Notes: generated from the letters alone by a model not told the origin. Positions 23,884-32,639 are shown, counted from the stretch's first letter. The stretch is DNA of 64,000 bases from Streptomyces sp. P9-A2 (GCF_036634175.1 NZ_JAZIFX010000001.1:7254001-7318000), one strand, 5' to 3'. A program made the numbers and translations.

Positions 23884-24870
23884 ATGAACCACGCCGCTCA
23901 TGCGTTCTGGCTCGACTCGCCCGGACGAGGTGAGATCCGCGAAGTCCCCCTGCCCGGACCGGGCGAGGACGAGGTGCTGGTGCGCTCGCTGTACTCCGGC
24001 GTGAGCCGCGGCACGGAGACCCTCGTCTTCCGCGGCCACGTGCCCGAGAGCCAGCACGCCGCGATGCGCGCGCCGTTCCAGGAGGGCGACTTCCCGGGAC
24101 CGGTGAAGTACGGCTACCTCAACGTGGGCGTGGTGGAGGAAGGGCCGAGGACACTCGTCGGGCGGACGGTCTTCTGCCTCTACCCGCACCAGACCCGCTA
24201 CGTCGTCCCGGCGAGCGCGGTGACCCCCGTGCCCGACACCGTGCCCGCCCGCCGGGCCGTGCTCGCCGGCACCGTGGAGACCGCCGTCAACGCCCTGTGG
24301 GACGCCGCGCCGTTGATCGGCGACCGGATCGCCGTCGTCGGCGGCGGCATGGTCGGCAGTTCGGTCGCCGCGCTGCTGGCCCGCTTCCCGGGCGTACGGG
24401 TCCAGCTCGTCGACGCCGACCCGGCGCGCGCCAAGACCGCCGAGGCCCTCGGCGTCGGCTTCGCGCTGCCCGCGGACGCCCTCGGCGGATGCGACCTGGT
24501 CGTCCACGCCAGCGCCACCGAACAGGGCCTCGCCCGGTCCCTCGAACTCCTCTCCGCCGAGGGCACGGTGATCGAACTGAGCTGGTACGGCGACCGGAAG
24601 GTGAGCCTCCCGCTGGGTGAGGACTTCCACTCACGACGGCTCGTCATCCGCGGCAGCCAGGTCGGCACGGTCTCCCCGGCCCGCCCCGGCCGCAGCTACG
24701 CCGACCGGCTCGCCCTCGCCCTCGACCTGCTGGCCGACCCGGCCCTGGACGCGCTCATCACCGGCGAGTCGCAGTTCGCGGAACTGCCCGCCCTCATGCC
24801 CCGCCTCGCCTCCGGCGAGGTCCCGGCACTGTGCCACCTCGTACGCTACGACGAGACCGCCGCAGGCTGA
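23884..24870 (+). CDS. Medium-chain dehydrogenase/reductase (zinc-type fold)
   Basis: A 328-aa NAD(P)-dependent oxidoreductase. The GroES-like N-terminal part has [20 protein letters not shown]. The Rossmann motif is [20 protein letters not shown] and the nucleotide-binding acidic residue follows in VQLVDAD. The typical catalytic zinc Cys-His pair and the structural four-Cys loop are not evident. The SGVSRGTE motif places it near the BchC/threonine-dehydrogenase-like group without a structural zinc. A strong AGGAGG sits six bases before the ATG. It opens the row leading to the PTPS-like gene and could oxidise a sugar or pterin side chain; the substrate is unknown. Confidence 0.85.
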   Translation: MNHAAHAFWLDSPGRGEIREVPLPGPGEDEVLVRSLYSGVSRGTETLVFRGHVPESQHAAMRAPFQEGDFPGPVKYGYLNVGVVEEGPRTLVGRTVFCLYPHQTRYVVPASAVTPVPDTVPARRAVLAGTVETAVNALWDAAPLIGDRIAVVGGGMVGSSVAALLARFPGVRVQLVDADPARAKTAEALGVGFALPADALGGCDLVVHASATEQGLARSLELLSAEGTVIELSWYGDRKVSLPLGEDFHSRRLVIRGSQVGTVSPARPGRSYADRLALALDLLADPALDALITGESQFAELPALMPRLASGEVPALCHLVRYDETAAG

Positions 24871-24874
24871 CCCC

Positions 24875-24944
24875 GGTTCAGGGCCCGGACAGAGGGCCCG
24901 GGTCCGCTCCGCGGACCGCCCGAGGACAGCTCCGGGCCCTGACC
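24875..24944. promoter_or_regulatory. Large nested inverted repeat between dehydrogenase and PTPS-like gene
   Basis: The outer arms GGTTCAGGGCCCGGA (24875-24889) and TCCGGGCCCTGACC (24931-24944) pair with one bulge. The inner arms GGTCCGC and GCGGACC (24901-24917) form a second hairpin. There is no U-tract, so it may be a factor-type terminator, an RNA-stability element or a regulatory leader for the PTPS-like gene. Confidence 0.6.
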
Positions 24945-25056
24945 TGAGAAAAGACGTATCCGACGCTGAACGCCGGGAGGCGTACGGCCGTACTACCCGG
25001 CATCCCCGGCGGCGATCGGCCGGGGAGCAGACGCGCCGCACCTGGAGGGTCGTCCG

Positions 25057-25455
25057 TTGTTCAGCATCACCGTCCGCGATCACATCATGATCGCCCACAG
25101 CTTCCACGGCGAGGTCTTCGGACCGGCCCAACGCCTGCACGGGGCCACGTTCCTCGTGGACGCCACGTTCCGGCGCGAACAGTTGGACGAGGACAACCTC
25201 GTCGTCGACATCGGCCTGGCCACACAGGAACTCGGGGCCGTGGCCGGCGAGCTGAACTACCGCAACCTCGACAACGAACCGGACTTCGCGGGGATCAACA
25301 CCTCCACGGAGTACCTGGCCAAGGTCATCGCGGACCGGCTCGCCGAGCGCATCCACAAGGGTGCGCTGGGGGAGGGCGCCAAGGGCATCACGGGGCTCAC
25401 CGTCACCCTGCACGAGTCGCACATCGCCTGGGCGAGTTACGAGCGTGAGCTGTGA
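25057..25455 (+). CDS. 6-pyruvoyltetrahydropterin synthase / QueD-fold protein
   Basis: A 132-aa T-fold protein starting at TTG, with GGAGG upstream. The conserved front end [20 protein letters not shown] leads to [18 protein letters not shown] and the tail [17 protein letters not shown]. In QueD/PTPS enzymes zinc is held by a His and the two His of HGH. Here the motif is HGA (H28-G29-A30), so one classical ligand is replaced, while H14 and H17 are nearby. From memory, S. coelicolor SCO6650 is the close homologue with a crystal structure and no settled reaction. The gene overlaps the glycosyltransferase start by four bases (GTGA). It probably acts on a pterin-like precursor or a sugar-pyrimidine adduct. 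Confidence 0.85.
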   Translation: MFSITVRDHIMIAHSFHGEVFGPAQRLHGATFLVDATFRREQLDEDNLVVDIGLATQELGAVAGELNYRNLDNEPDFAGINTSTEYLAKVIADRLAERIHKGALGEGAKGITGLTVTLHESHIAWASYEREL

Positions 25456-26738
25456 CCGACACGAGCATCGACGTGGCCGACAAGGCCGTCGACGTGACCG
25501 GTAAGGACGTCGACCGCGCCCGCCTGGACTACGTTCCGCAGCAGTCATCGGCCCAGGCGCCCGCGCAGGCCACCGCCCAGACACCTGCCCCGGCCGCCGC
25601 CGGCCAGGCCTCCGCCCGATGGAACGGAGGGATCATCCCCATGTCCCTGCGCCGCGTGCACTTCCTGATGCCGGGGGGCGTCGACGACCCGTCGGTGCCG
25701 AGCGGCGGCAACGCGTACGACCGGCGCGTGTGCCTGGACCTGCCCGGCTTCGGCTGGCAGGTGGAACGGCACACCGTGGCCGGCGACTGGCCCCGCCCGG
25801 ACGCCGCCGCCCGCAGCGCACTAGCCCGCACCCTGCGCGAACTGCCGGACGGCACCGTCGTCCTGCTGGACGGACTGGTCGCCTGCGGGGTCCCCGAGAT
25901 CGTCGTCCCGGAGGCGGAACGGCTGCGCATGGCCGTCCTCGTCCACCTCCCGCTCGGCGACGAGACCGGACTCGCCCCGGCCGTCGCCGCCGACCTGGAC
26001 GCCCGCGAGCGTACGGTGCTGCGTGCGGTGCCCGCCGTGATCGGCACCAGCGACTGGGCGGTACGCCGCCTGGTCTCCCACCACGGTCTCGCACCCGACC
26101 GCGTCCACGTCGCCGCTCCCGGCGCCGACATCGCGCCCCTCGCCTCCGGCACCGACGGCGTCTCCCGGCTGCTCTGCGTCGCCGCCGTCACCCCGCGCAA
26201 GGGACAGCACCGGCTGGTGGAGGCACTGGCCGCGGTGTCCGACCTGCCGTGGAGCTGCGCCCTGGTCGGCGGGCTCGCCCACGACCCCGAGTACGTCACC
26301 CATCTGCGGTACCTGATCGGCAAGCACGGTCTCAAGGACCGGCTCGAGCTGACGGGTCCGAAAGCCGGTGCCGAGCTCGACGCCACTTACGCCACCGCCG
26401 ACCTGATGGTCCTCACCTCGTACGCCGAGACGTACGGCATGGCGGTCACCGAGGCGCTGGCACGCGGCATCCCGGTCCTGGCCACCGATGTCGGCGGCCT
26501 GCCCGAGGCGGTCGGCCGCGCACCCGACGGAGGGGTGCCCGGCATCCTCGTCCCGCCGGAGAACCCCGCCGCCATCGCCGTCGAACTACGCGGCTGGTTC
26601 GGCGAGGCGGACGTCCGCCGCCGGCTGAAGGCGGCCGCGCGCGGCCGGCGCGCCGCGCTCGGCGGCTGGGCGAGCACCGCACAGAGCCTGGCGACGGTAC
26701 TGCGCCGGCTTCCTACCGAACCCCGGAGGGCCGCATGA
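25452..26738 (+). CDS. GT4-family glycosyltransferase
   Basis: A 428-aa GT-B enzyme with an Ala/Gln-rich leader of about 55 residues before the domain begins at [20 protein letters not shown]. The donor-binding C-terminal half has [24 protein letters not shown] and the E-x7-E motif in [20 protein letters not shown] followed by [10 protein letters not shown]. It transfers a sugar from a nucleotide-sugar with retention. It is translationally coupled to the PTPS-like gene upstream (GTGA) and the methyltransferase downstream (ATGA). The likely acceptor is therefore a cluster intermediate. Confidence 0.9.
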   Translation: MTDTSIDVADKAVDVTGKDVDRARLDYVPQQSSAQAPAQATAQTPAPAAAGQASARWNGGIIPMSLRRVHFLMPGGVDDPSVPSGGNAYDRRVCLDLPGFGWQVERHTVAGDWPRPDAAARSALARTLRELPDGTVVLLDGLVACGVPEIVVPEAERLRMAVLVHLPLGDETGLAPAVAADLDARERTVLRAVPAVIGTSDWAVRRLVSHHGLAPDRVHVAAPGADIAPLASGTDGVSRLLCVAAVTPRKGQHRLVEALAAVSDLPWSCALVGGLAHDPEYVTHLRYLIGKHGLKDRLELTGPKAGAELDATYATADLMVLTSYAETYGMAVTEALARGIPVLATDVGGLPEAVGRAPDGGVPGILVPPENPAAIAVELRGWFGEADVRRRLKAAARGRRAALGGWASTAQSLATVLRRLPTEPRRAA

Positions 26739-27799
26739 CCGACCAGGCGACGACACAGCAGGCCGGCAGCAGCACCGGCACGAGTACGGCCATGGCCACG
26801 GACACCGGCGGCACCGGCGGCACCGGTGCGATCCCGGCCCAGCCCGGCCCCCGGGACGAGGACGCCCGGTCCGTCATCCCCGGCGCCGGACCCGCACCGC
26901 GTCCCGGTGAGCGGGCGACCCTCCGACTGCGGGGGACGGAGAGCGACATCGATTCCGAGGCCGACGAACCCGCCCGGTACGCGCCCGAGTGGCTCCAGTT
27001 GCGCGAGCCCGCCGACGCTTTCGCGCGAGCCCACGACCTGCTCGACCCGCTGCGCATCCGGCTCGCCAACCTGCCCCAGCGGGCCGACGGTTTCGTCATC
27101 CACGACATCGGCTGCGGCACCGGCTCGATGGGCCGCTGGCTCGCGCCCCGCCTGGACGGCGCCCAGCACTGGGTCCTGCACGACCGGGACCCCTACCTCC
27201 TGCACTTCGCCGCCGTCGCCTCCCCGCGGTCCGCCGCCGACGGCAGCCGTGTCAGCGTGGAGACCCGGCGCGGTGACGTCGCCCGGCTCACCGCGGACGC
27301 CCTGGCCGGCGCCTCCCTGGTGACGGCGTCCGCACTCCTCGACGTCCTCACCCGCGAGGACGTCGACGCCCTCGCCGCCGCCTGTGCCGGAGCCGGCTGC
27401 CCGGCGCTGCTGACACTGTCGGTGGCCGGACGGGTCGAACTGACCGCGCCGCACCCGCTGGACCAGGAGATCACCGAGGCGTTCAACGCCCACCAGAAGC
27501 GAGGCGGACTGCTCGGCCCGGACGCGGCCACCGCGGCCGCGGAGGCCTTCTCCGAACACGGGGCGACCGTACGGCTCAACCCGAGCCCCTGGCGGCTCGG
27601 CCCCGAGCAGGCCGAGCTGACCGCGCAGTGGCTGCGGGGCTGGGTCGGCGCGGCCGTGGAGGAACGGCCCGAACTGGCGGAGCCCGCGGGCCGTTACCTG
27701 ACCGAACGCCTGGAGGCCTGCGCCGCAGGCGACCTGCGGGTCGTCGTCCACCACACCGACCTGCTCGCCCTGTGCAGGCCGGCGGGCGGCGCGGCGTGA
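26735..27799 (+). CDS. SAM-dependent class I methyltransferase
   Basis: A 354-aa enzyme. The first ~75 residues are a Thr/Gly/Ala-rich low-complexity leader. The Rossmann methyltransferase core begins at GFVIHDIGCGTGSMGRWLAP (motif I, SAM-binding), with the acidic loop residue in VLHDRDPYLLHF and motif IV-like LVTASALLDVLTREDVDALA. The C-terminal part (SPWRLGPEQAELTAQWLRGW) looks specific to this family. Both ends overlap neighbours by four bases, so it belongs to a tightly coupled operon. The substrate is unknown. Confidence 0.85.
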   Translation: MTDQATTQQAGSSTGTSTAMATDTGGTGGTGAIPAQPGPRDEDARSVIPGAGPAPRPGERATLRLRGTESDIDSEADEPARYAPEWLQLREPADAFARAHDLLDPLRIRLANLPQRADGFVIHDIGCGTGSMGRWLAPRLDGAQHWVLHDRDPYLLHFAAVASPRSAADGSRVSVETRRGDVARLTADALAGASLVTASALLDVLTREDVDALAAACAGAGCPALLTLSVAGRVELTAPHPLDQEITEAFNAHQKRGGLLGPDAATAAAEAFSEHGATVRLNPSPWRLGPEQAELTAQWLRGWVGAAVEERPELAEPAGRYLTERLEACAAGDLRVVVHHTDLLALCRPAGGAA

Positions 27800-29214
27800 C
27801 TGCCAGGGCTGCGGAGACACCGGTACGGGGCACGCCGGCCCCGGATACGGCGGTCCCGGATACGGTGGCCCCGGTGACGGGAAGGGGGACGGAGCCGGAG
27901 ACATCTCCGCCGGACCCCGTACACACCGGCACCCGTACCGGCCTCCGCGCCCTTCTCGCCCGGCTCAACACCCCCGCCGGACGCACCCGCCTCGGCACCC
28001 TCGCCGGCGTCGTCATCCTCGCGGTGCTGCTGTGGCGCCTGGGCACCGGTGTCTTCGTCGACGGACTGCGCCGGATCGACGGGCCGTCCCTGCTGGCGGC
28101 ACTCGGCATCGGGCTGGTGACCACGGTGTTCAGTGCCTGGCGCTGGGCGCTGGTGGCCCGCGGTCTGCGCATCCGGCTGCCGCTTCTCCCGGCGGTCGCC
28201 GACTACTACCGTGCCCTGTTCCTGAACGCGGCCCTGCCCGGTGGCGTACTCGGCGACGTCCATCGCGCGGTGCGGCACGGGCAGAGCACCGGTGATCTGG
28301 GCCGCGGGGTGCGGTCCGTCGTCCTGGAGCGGATGGCCGGACAGTTCGCGCTGTTCGCCGCCGGAGCCGTGATGCTGCTGACCCTGCCGTCCCCGGTCCG
28401 GGACGACCTCCGGCAGACGGCACCGCTGGTGGGCCTCGCCGCGCTGGGCGCCTGCGCGGTCGTCCTCGCCCTGCGCATGAACCGGCCGAGGCCGTCACAT
28501 CGGGGCCGGGCACTGCGGTCGGCGCTCGCCGAGGCACGCGAAGGACTGCTGTCCCGGCGCAACGGGCCGGGCGTCCTCGTCTCCTCCGCCGTCGTCCTCG
28601 CCGGGTACCTGGCGATGTTCGTCCTCGCCGCCCGCGTCGCCGGAGTCGGCGCGGCGGTGACCGAGCTGCTGCCGCTGGCCGTCCTGGCGCTGCTCGCCAT
28701 GTCGCTGCCCCTGAACGTCGGCGGCTGGGGCCCCCGTGAGGGCGTCGCCGCCTGGGCGTTCGGCGCCGCGGGACTGGGCGCGGGCCGGGGCCTGACCGTC
28801 GCCGTGGTCTACGGAGTGCTCAGCCTCGCGGCGAGCCTGCCCGGCGTGATCGTGCTCGTCGCCCGCTGGTACGCCGGCCTGCGCGCCGGACGCCGGACGG
28901 CCGCCACCACCACGACCCCACCGGCATCCGCACCCACACCCGCGCCGGAGTCGGCACTCGCGCCGGCATCCGTACCCGCGCCGGCACCCGCGCCCGCACC
29001 CGCACCCGTGCCGGCACAGGCGCCCGCACCCGTCTCCCCGGCCCAGGACGCCCCCGGCCGCGCGCCGCTCGCCCCGGACTACGCGTCGCTGCCGCCACTG
29101 GCGGTGAGCATCGAGAAATACGCGCCGAAGGAATCCGCCAGGCTCACGAGAAGTTCCCTGCCCTTTTCCGCGGAGCCCAGCGAAGGGCGGCCGATGACAC
29201 CGGAATCGGTATAG
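27796..29214 (+). CDS. UPF0104 / lysylphosphatidylglycerol-synthase-like membrane protein
   Basis: A 472-aa protein starting at a GTG that overlaps the methyltransferase stop. About eight helices lie between residues 70 and 365, with SAWRWALVARGLRI, AALPGGVLGDVHRAVRHGQS and MSLPLNVGGWGPREGVAAWA as UPF0104/LPG-synthase-TM hallmarks. The C-terminus is a long Ala-Pro tract (about 380-440, PAPAPAPAPAP). The last ~45 residues are read from DNA that also encodes the end of the creatininase-family protein on the other strand (136-bp overlap). Such proteins move or modify lipids at the membrane; here it might flip or anchor the glycosylated product. Confidence 0.85.
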   Translation: MTARAAETPVRGTPAPDTAVPDTVAPVTGRGTEPETSPPDPVHTGTRTGLRALLARLNTPAGRTRLGTLAGVVILAVLLWRLGTGVFVDGLRRIDGPSLLAALGIGLVTTVFSAWRWALVARGLRIRLPLLPAVADYYRALFLNAALPGGVLGDVHRAVRHGQSTGDLGRGVRSVVLERMAGQFALFAAGAVMLLTLPSPVRDDLRQTAPLVGLAALGACAVVLALRMNRPRPSHRGRALRSALAEAREGLLSRRNGPGVLVSSAVVLAGYLAMFVLAARVAGVGAAVTELLPLAVLALLAMSLPLNVGGWGPREGVAAWAFGAAGLGAGRGLTVAVVYGVLSLAASLPGVIVLVARWYAGLRAGRRTAATTTTPPASAPTPAPESALAPASVPAPAPAPAPAPVPAQAPAPVSPAQDAPGRAPLAPDYASLPPLAVSIEKYAPKESARLTRSSLPFSAEPSEGRPMTPESV

Positions 29215-29858
29215 GCGGACATTCCCAGTGTGAGCAACTGGCGCCGGTCGTCGGCGACATGATCGGATGTCTCATAACCGGGTCGGAGCAATTCGGGATG
29301 AGTGTGCAGAAGGATGGAGGTCTCGATTTCCCCCGCGTGCATGTCGGTGAGCAGTGAGGTTTCCACACCGGCGTGCCGGAGCGCGGTCTCCCAGTCCTCC
29401 GGGGCGGGGAACAGGGCCATGCGCTCGCCGCGGGCGGAGGATTCCTGAACGACGTTGCCGAGTACGTAGTTTCCGCCGTGTCCGTTGACCACCACCAGGG
29501 TGTCCACACCGGACCGGCGCAGCGAGTCGGCGATGTCCCGTACCACCGCGTGAAGGGTCACGGAGGAGATGGAGACGGTCCCCGGCCAGGCCGCGTGCTC
29601 GTGCGAGCAGCCGATCGTCACCGGAGGCAGGAGGTGCACCGGGTACGCGTCGGCGATCGCCCGCGCGACGGCACACGCCACCAGGGTGTCGGTCGCCAGC
29701 GGCAGGAACGGGCCGTGCTGCTCGAAGCTGCCGACGGGAAGGACCGCGATCTGCCGTGAGACGTCGGCGCCCCGTTTCCGTACATCTTCTGTAGTATCCG
29801 CCGGCAACAGACCGTGGACCGGGCCGTATGCCGCCGACCGCTTTGGTGAACCACTCAT
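29079..29858 (-). CDS. Creatininase-family amidohydrolase (ArfB/MftE-like)
   Basis: A 259-aa metal-dependent hydrolase. The metal motifs are clear: AVLPVGSFEQHGPFLPLATD (Glu, His, Asp ligands), GCSHEHAAWPGTVS, VVVNGHGGNYVLGN and HAGEIETS. The family includes creatininase, the mycofactocin peptidase MftE and archaeal ArfB, which deformylates FAPy. It sits beside a GTP cyclohydrolase predicted to make FAPy, so an ArfB-like deformylase role is attractive but unproven. It is divergent from that gene (41-bp gap) and convergent, with overlap, on the UPF0104 gene. The leader before QIAVLPVGSF may be shorter if an internal start is used. Confidence 0.87.
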   Translation of the reverse strand: MSGSPKRSAAYGPVHGLLPADTTEDVRKRGADVSRQIAVLPVGSFEQHGPFLPLATDTLVACAVARAIADAYPVHLLPPVTIGCSHEHAAWPGTVSISSVTLHAVVRDIADSLRRSGVDTLVVVNGHGGNYVLGNVVQESSARGERMALFPAPEDWETALRHAGVETSLLTDMHAGEIETSILLHTHPELLRPGYETSDHVADDRRQLLTLGMSAYTDSGVIGRPSLGSAEKGRELLVSLADSFGAYFSMLTASGGSDA

Positions 29859-29899
29859 ATCCTCACGGCCTTTCGTCTCTGCTTAGGAACTCGAGAATC

Positions 29900-30559
29900 A
29901 TGACAGAAAACATAGGCGTACTCGGCAAGAAGACCCCGCAGCGGACCGGCGTGGAACGCGTCGTGAATGCGCCGTTGCCCACCGTGTACGGAAAGTTCCA
30001 GGCAGTCGGCTACCTGGACCACGACCGAGGTGACGAACAAGTCGCCCTGGTCTACGGAGACATCGGCACGGACCAGGTCCTCACCCGGCTGCACTCGGAA
30101 TGCCTGACCGGGGACGCGTTCGGCTCCCAGCACTGCGAGTGCGGCGACCAGCTCGCCGCCGCGCTGCGCGCCGTGGCCGCCGAAGGAGCGGGCGTCGTCG
30201 TCTACCTGAGAGGACACGAGGGCCGCGGCATCGGCCTGCTGGCGAAGCTGCGCGCGATGGCCCTGCAGGCGGAGGGCCTGGACACGGTCGAGGCGAACCT
30301 CGCCCTCGGCCTGCCGGTGGACGCCCGCGACTACGGCGTCGCCGCCGGCATGCTCCGGGACCTGGGCGTGAAGTCGGTCCGGCTGATGTCCAACAACCCG
30401 CGCAAACGCGACGCGTTGCAGCGACACGGTGTCCAGGTCACCGAGCAGGTACCGCTGTTGATACCGCCGTGCGAGAGCAACATCACGTACCTGCGCACCA
30501 AGCGGGAGCGCCTCGACCACAACCTGCCCCACCTCGACGCGGTGGCGCACTGGTCCTGA
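29900..30559 (+). CDS. GTP cyclohydrolase II homologue with Met120 (FAPy-forming type)
   Basis: A 219-aa enzyme. The zinc ligands are in HSECLTGDAFGSQHCECGDQ (C-x10-C-x-C); the catalytic and GTP-binding parts are RGHEGRGIGLLAKL and SNNPRKRDAL. Residue 120 is Met (KLRAMALQ), where ordinary RibA enzymes have Tyr (RAYALQ). In S. coelicolor three homologues were compared; only SCO6655, carrying Met120, stopped at 2-amino-5-formylamino-6-ribosylaminopyrimidinone phosphate (FAPy), and M120Y restored the normal product. This protein therefore probably makes FAPy and is not the riboflavin enzyme. The start at 29900 gives the family N-terminus. Confidence 0.92.
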   Translation: MTENIGVLGKKTPQRTGVERVVNAPLPTVYGKFQAVGYLDHDRGDEQVALVYGDIGTDQVLTRLHSECLTGDAFGSQHCECGDQLAAALRAVAAEGAGVVVYLRGHEGRGIGLLAKLRAMALQAEGLDTVEANLALGLPVDARDYGVAAGMLRDLGVKSVRLMSNNPRKRDALQRHGVQVTEQVPLLIPPCESNITYLRTKRERLDHNLPHLDAVAHWS

Positions 30560-30613
30560 CGGCGCACCGGCCGGACACCGGTAGCGGTAGTGGCAGTAGC
30601 AGCGGTAGCGGGT

Positions 30614-31861
30614 TCAGCCGGTCACGGCCTTGTGCACGAGCCGCTTGAGGTCCCGGAAGGCTGTGTGGGAGGACCTGGGCCGCACCTGCGTGTAGAACTG
30701 CACGGTCAGGTCGCGGCCCGGGTCGACCCAGAACGCCGTGGTGGCGACCCCAGTCCAGCCGTACGTGCCGAGGCCGGACGGGGCCTGCGTACGGGACGGG
30801 TCGACGACGACGGAGACGCCGAGGCCGAAGCCGACCCCCTCGTTGCCGGGCTCGCCGTGGGCCGGACGGCTGCCGAAGGCGCGCAGATCGGCGCCGCCGG
30901 GAAGCTGGTTGCGGGTCATCAGGTCCACGGTCCCGGGAGCGAGTATCCGGACCCCGTCCACCTCTCCCCGCCGCCGCAGGAGTTCCATGAAGCGGTGCAT
31001 GTCGTGGGCCGACGCCACCAGGCCCCCGCTGCCGGACAGGAACCGGGGCCGGCCGTGCAGCGGCAGCCCGGCGACGGGCTCGAGGCCGTAGCTGTCACCG
31101 CCGCCGGAGCCGTCCGTCTCCCCGTACAACTCCGCGAGCCGCCCGGCCTGTTCGCCGGTGACGTGGAACCCGGCGTCCGTCATCCCCAGCGGGCCGAGGA
31201 TCCGCTCGGCGAAGAAGACGTCGAGCGGCTGCCCGGAGACCACCTCGATGATCCGCCCCAGCACATTGGAGGCGACCGAGTAGTTCCACTGCGTGCCCGG
31301 GTCGAACTGCAGCGGCAGCCGCGCGTACACGTCGACCGTCCCGGCGAGGTCCGTTCCCGGCGCCACGGACGACTCCAGCCCGGCCTCTCGGTACAGGCCG
31401 TCCACGGGATGGGCGTGGTAGAAGGCGAACGTCAGCCCGGCCGTGTGGGTCATCAGATGCCGTACGAGCAGGGGGCCCTCGGCAGGACGCGTCCGTACCC
31501 CGTCGCCGGAGCCGCTCTCGTACACGCGGGGCTCGGCGAACGCCGGCAGGTGGCGGCCGACCGGGTCGTCCAGGGACAGCCGGCCCTCCTCCACGAGGAT
31601 CAGCGCGGCCACGGCCGTCACCGGTTTGGTCATCGAGTAGATCCGCCACAACGTGTCGCTCTCCACCGGAAGCCCGGCCGCGACGTCCCGCCGCCCGTAC
31701 GCCGTGAGGTGGGCGATCCGCCCGCCCCGCGCGACGGACACCAGGAACCCGGGCAGCCGCCCCGCGTCGACCTCGTGCGCGAAGTGCCGGTCCAGCCGGC
31801 CCAGCGCCTCCGCGTCCAGACCGCTCTCCTCCGGGTCGGCCTCTTGCCGCAGCACTCCCAT
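30614..31861 (-). CDS. Serine hydrolase, beta-lactamase class C / esterase type
   Basis: A 415-aa enzyme of the AmpC/EstB family. The nucleophile Ser is in WRIYSMTKPVTAVAAL (SxxK), and the second motif is likely the YxN in TQWNYSVASNVLGRI. A His/Gly-rich C-terminal motif lies near GTYGWTGVATTAFWVDP (HxG equivalent, here GWTG). There is no signal peptide, so it is probably a cytoplasmic esterase or peptidase rather than an antibiotic-resistance enzyme. It is convergent with the GTP cyclohydrolase gene. It belongs to a common Streptomyces family of unassigned substrate. Confidence 0.87.
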   Translation of the reverse strand: MGVLRQEADPEESGLDAEALGRLDRHFAHEVDAGRLPGFLVSVARGGRIAHLTAYGRRDVAAGLPVESDTLWRIYSMTKPVTAVAALILVEEGRLSLDDPVGRHLPAFAEPRVYESGSGDGVRTRPAEGPLLVRHLMTHTAGLTFAFYHAHPVDGLYREAGLESSVAPGTDLAGTVDVYARLPLQFDPGTQWNYSVASNVLGRIIEVVSGQPLDVFFAERILGPLGMTDAGFHVTGEQAGRLAELYGETDGSGGGDSYGLEPVAGLPLHGRPRFLSGSGGLVASAHDMHRFMELLRRRGEVDGVRILAPGTVDLMTRNQLPGGADLRAFGSRPAHGEPGNEGVGFGLGVSVVVDPSRTQAPSGLGTYGWTGVATTAFWVDPGRDLTVQFYTQVRPRSSHTAFRDLKRLVHKAVTG

Positions 31862-31996
31862 GGCACTCCTTCGATCAAGCTCACGAGCCGATTGCGGTAT
31901 ACCCGCCCGGACCGCGTCGGACCTCGTCCGCGCACGGGAACACACCGGCGAACCCCGTCGGGAACCCCCGACCCGGTCTGCCCCGTTGGGCCGGGT

Positions 31997-32446
31997 ATGA
32001 CACAGGACACACAGCGGGCCCTGCTGGAGCTGATCGGCGACGAGGGCGGCGGGGTGCTCGTCACCCTGAAGCAGGACGGACGGCCCCAGCTGTCGAACGT
32101 CAATCACGCCTACTACCCCGACGCACGCTTGATCCGCGTCTCGATCACGGACGACCGCGCCAAGACCCGCAACCTGCGGCGGGACCCTCGAGCCTCCTAC
32201 CACGTGACGACCTCCGACCGGTGGGCGTACACGGTCGCCGAGGGCACCGCCGAACTGTCGCCCGTCGCCGCCGACCCGCACGACGGGACGGTGGAGGAAC
32301 TCATCCGGCTCTATCGCGACGTCAACGGCGAACACCCCGACTGGGACGACTACCGCGCCGCCATGGTCCGCGACCGCCGTCTCGTGCTGCGGCTGCGGGT
32401 GGAGCGGGCGTACGGGATTCCGCGGCGCGGCGCGTCACAGGCGTAG
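31997..32446 (+). CDS. PPOX-class F420/FMN-dependent split-barrel protein
   Basis: A 149-aa flavin/deazaflavin-binding split beta-barrel. The motifs LVTLKQDGRPQLSNVNHAYY, RVSITDDRAKTRNLRRDPRA and the C-terminal RLVLRLRVERAYGIPR are typical of Streptomyces PPOX-class F420-dependent enzymes. It is divergent from the serine hydrolase. It probably reduces small substrates with F420H2, but the cofactor cannot be proven from sequence. It ends just before a 7-bp repeat. Confidence 0.85.
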   Translation: MTQDTQRALLELIGDEGGGVLVTLKQDGRPQLSNVNHAYYPDARLIRVSITDDRAKTRNLRRDPRASYHVTTSDRWAYTVAEGTAELSPVAADPHDGTVEELIRLYRDVNGEHPDWDDYRAAMVRDRRLVLRLRVERAYGIPRRGASQA

Positions 32447-32456
32447 GAGACGCAGG

Positions 32457-32498
32457 CAGGAGGCAGGAGGCAGGAGGCAGGAGGCAGGAGGCAGGAGG
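32457..32498. repeat. 7-bp tandem repeat CAGGAGG, about 6 copies
   Basis: CAGGAGG is repeated about six times immediately after the PPOX gene. The unit happens to match a Shine-Dalgarno core. No reading frame uses it, so it is probably a neutral slippage tract. Confidence 0.85.
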
Positions 32499-32639
32499 AG
32501 GCGGACGCAGGAGACAGGCGAGGGCCGCGGGCGCAGGGGACGGACGAAAGCCGGCCGGGACGCCGGAGCCGACGGTGCGGCGTCCGGGGTCCCGGCCGGA
32601 GGGGGCGGGGAAGATACGGCGCGGGGCGGCCGATGCGGG

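Noticed and set aside
23014..24630. 538-codon minus-strand frame containing the phosphatidyltransferase
   Set aside because: Only codons downstream of 23793 belong to the membrane enzyme; the upstream part is antisense to the dehydrogenase gene.
30590..32446. 618-codon plus-strand frame ending in the PPOX protein
   Set aside because: Its first ~470 codons are antisense to the serine hydrolase. The conserved PPOX domain begins at the ATG at 31997.
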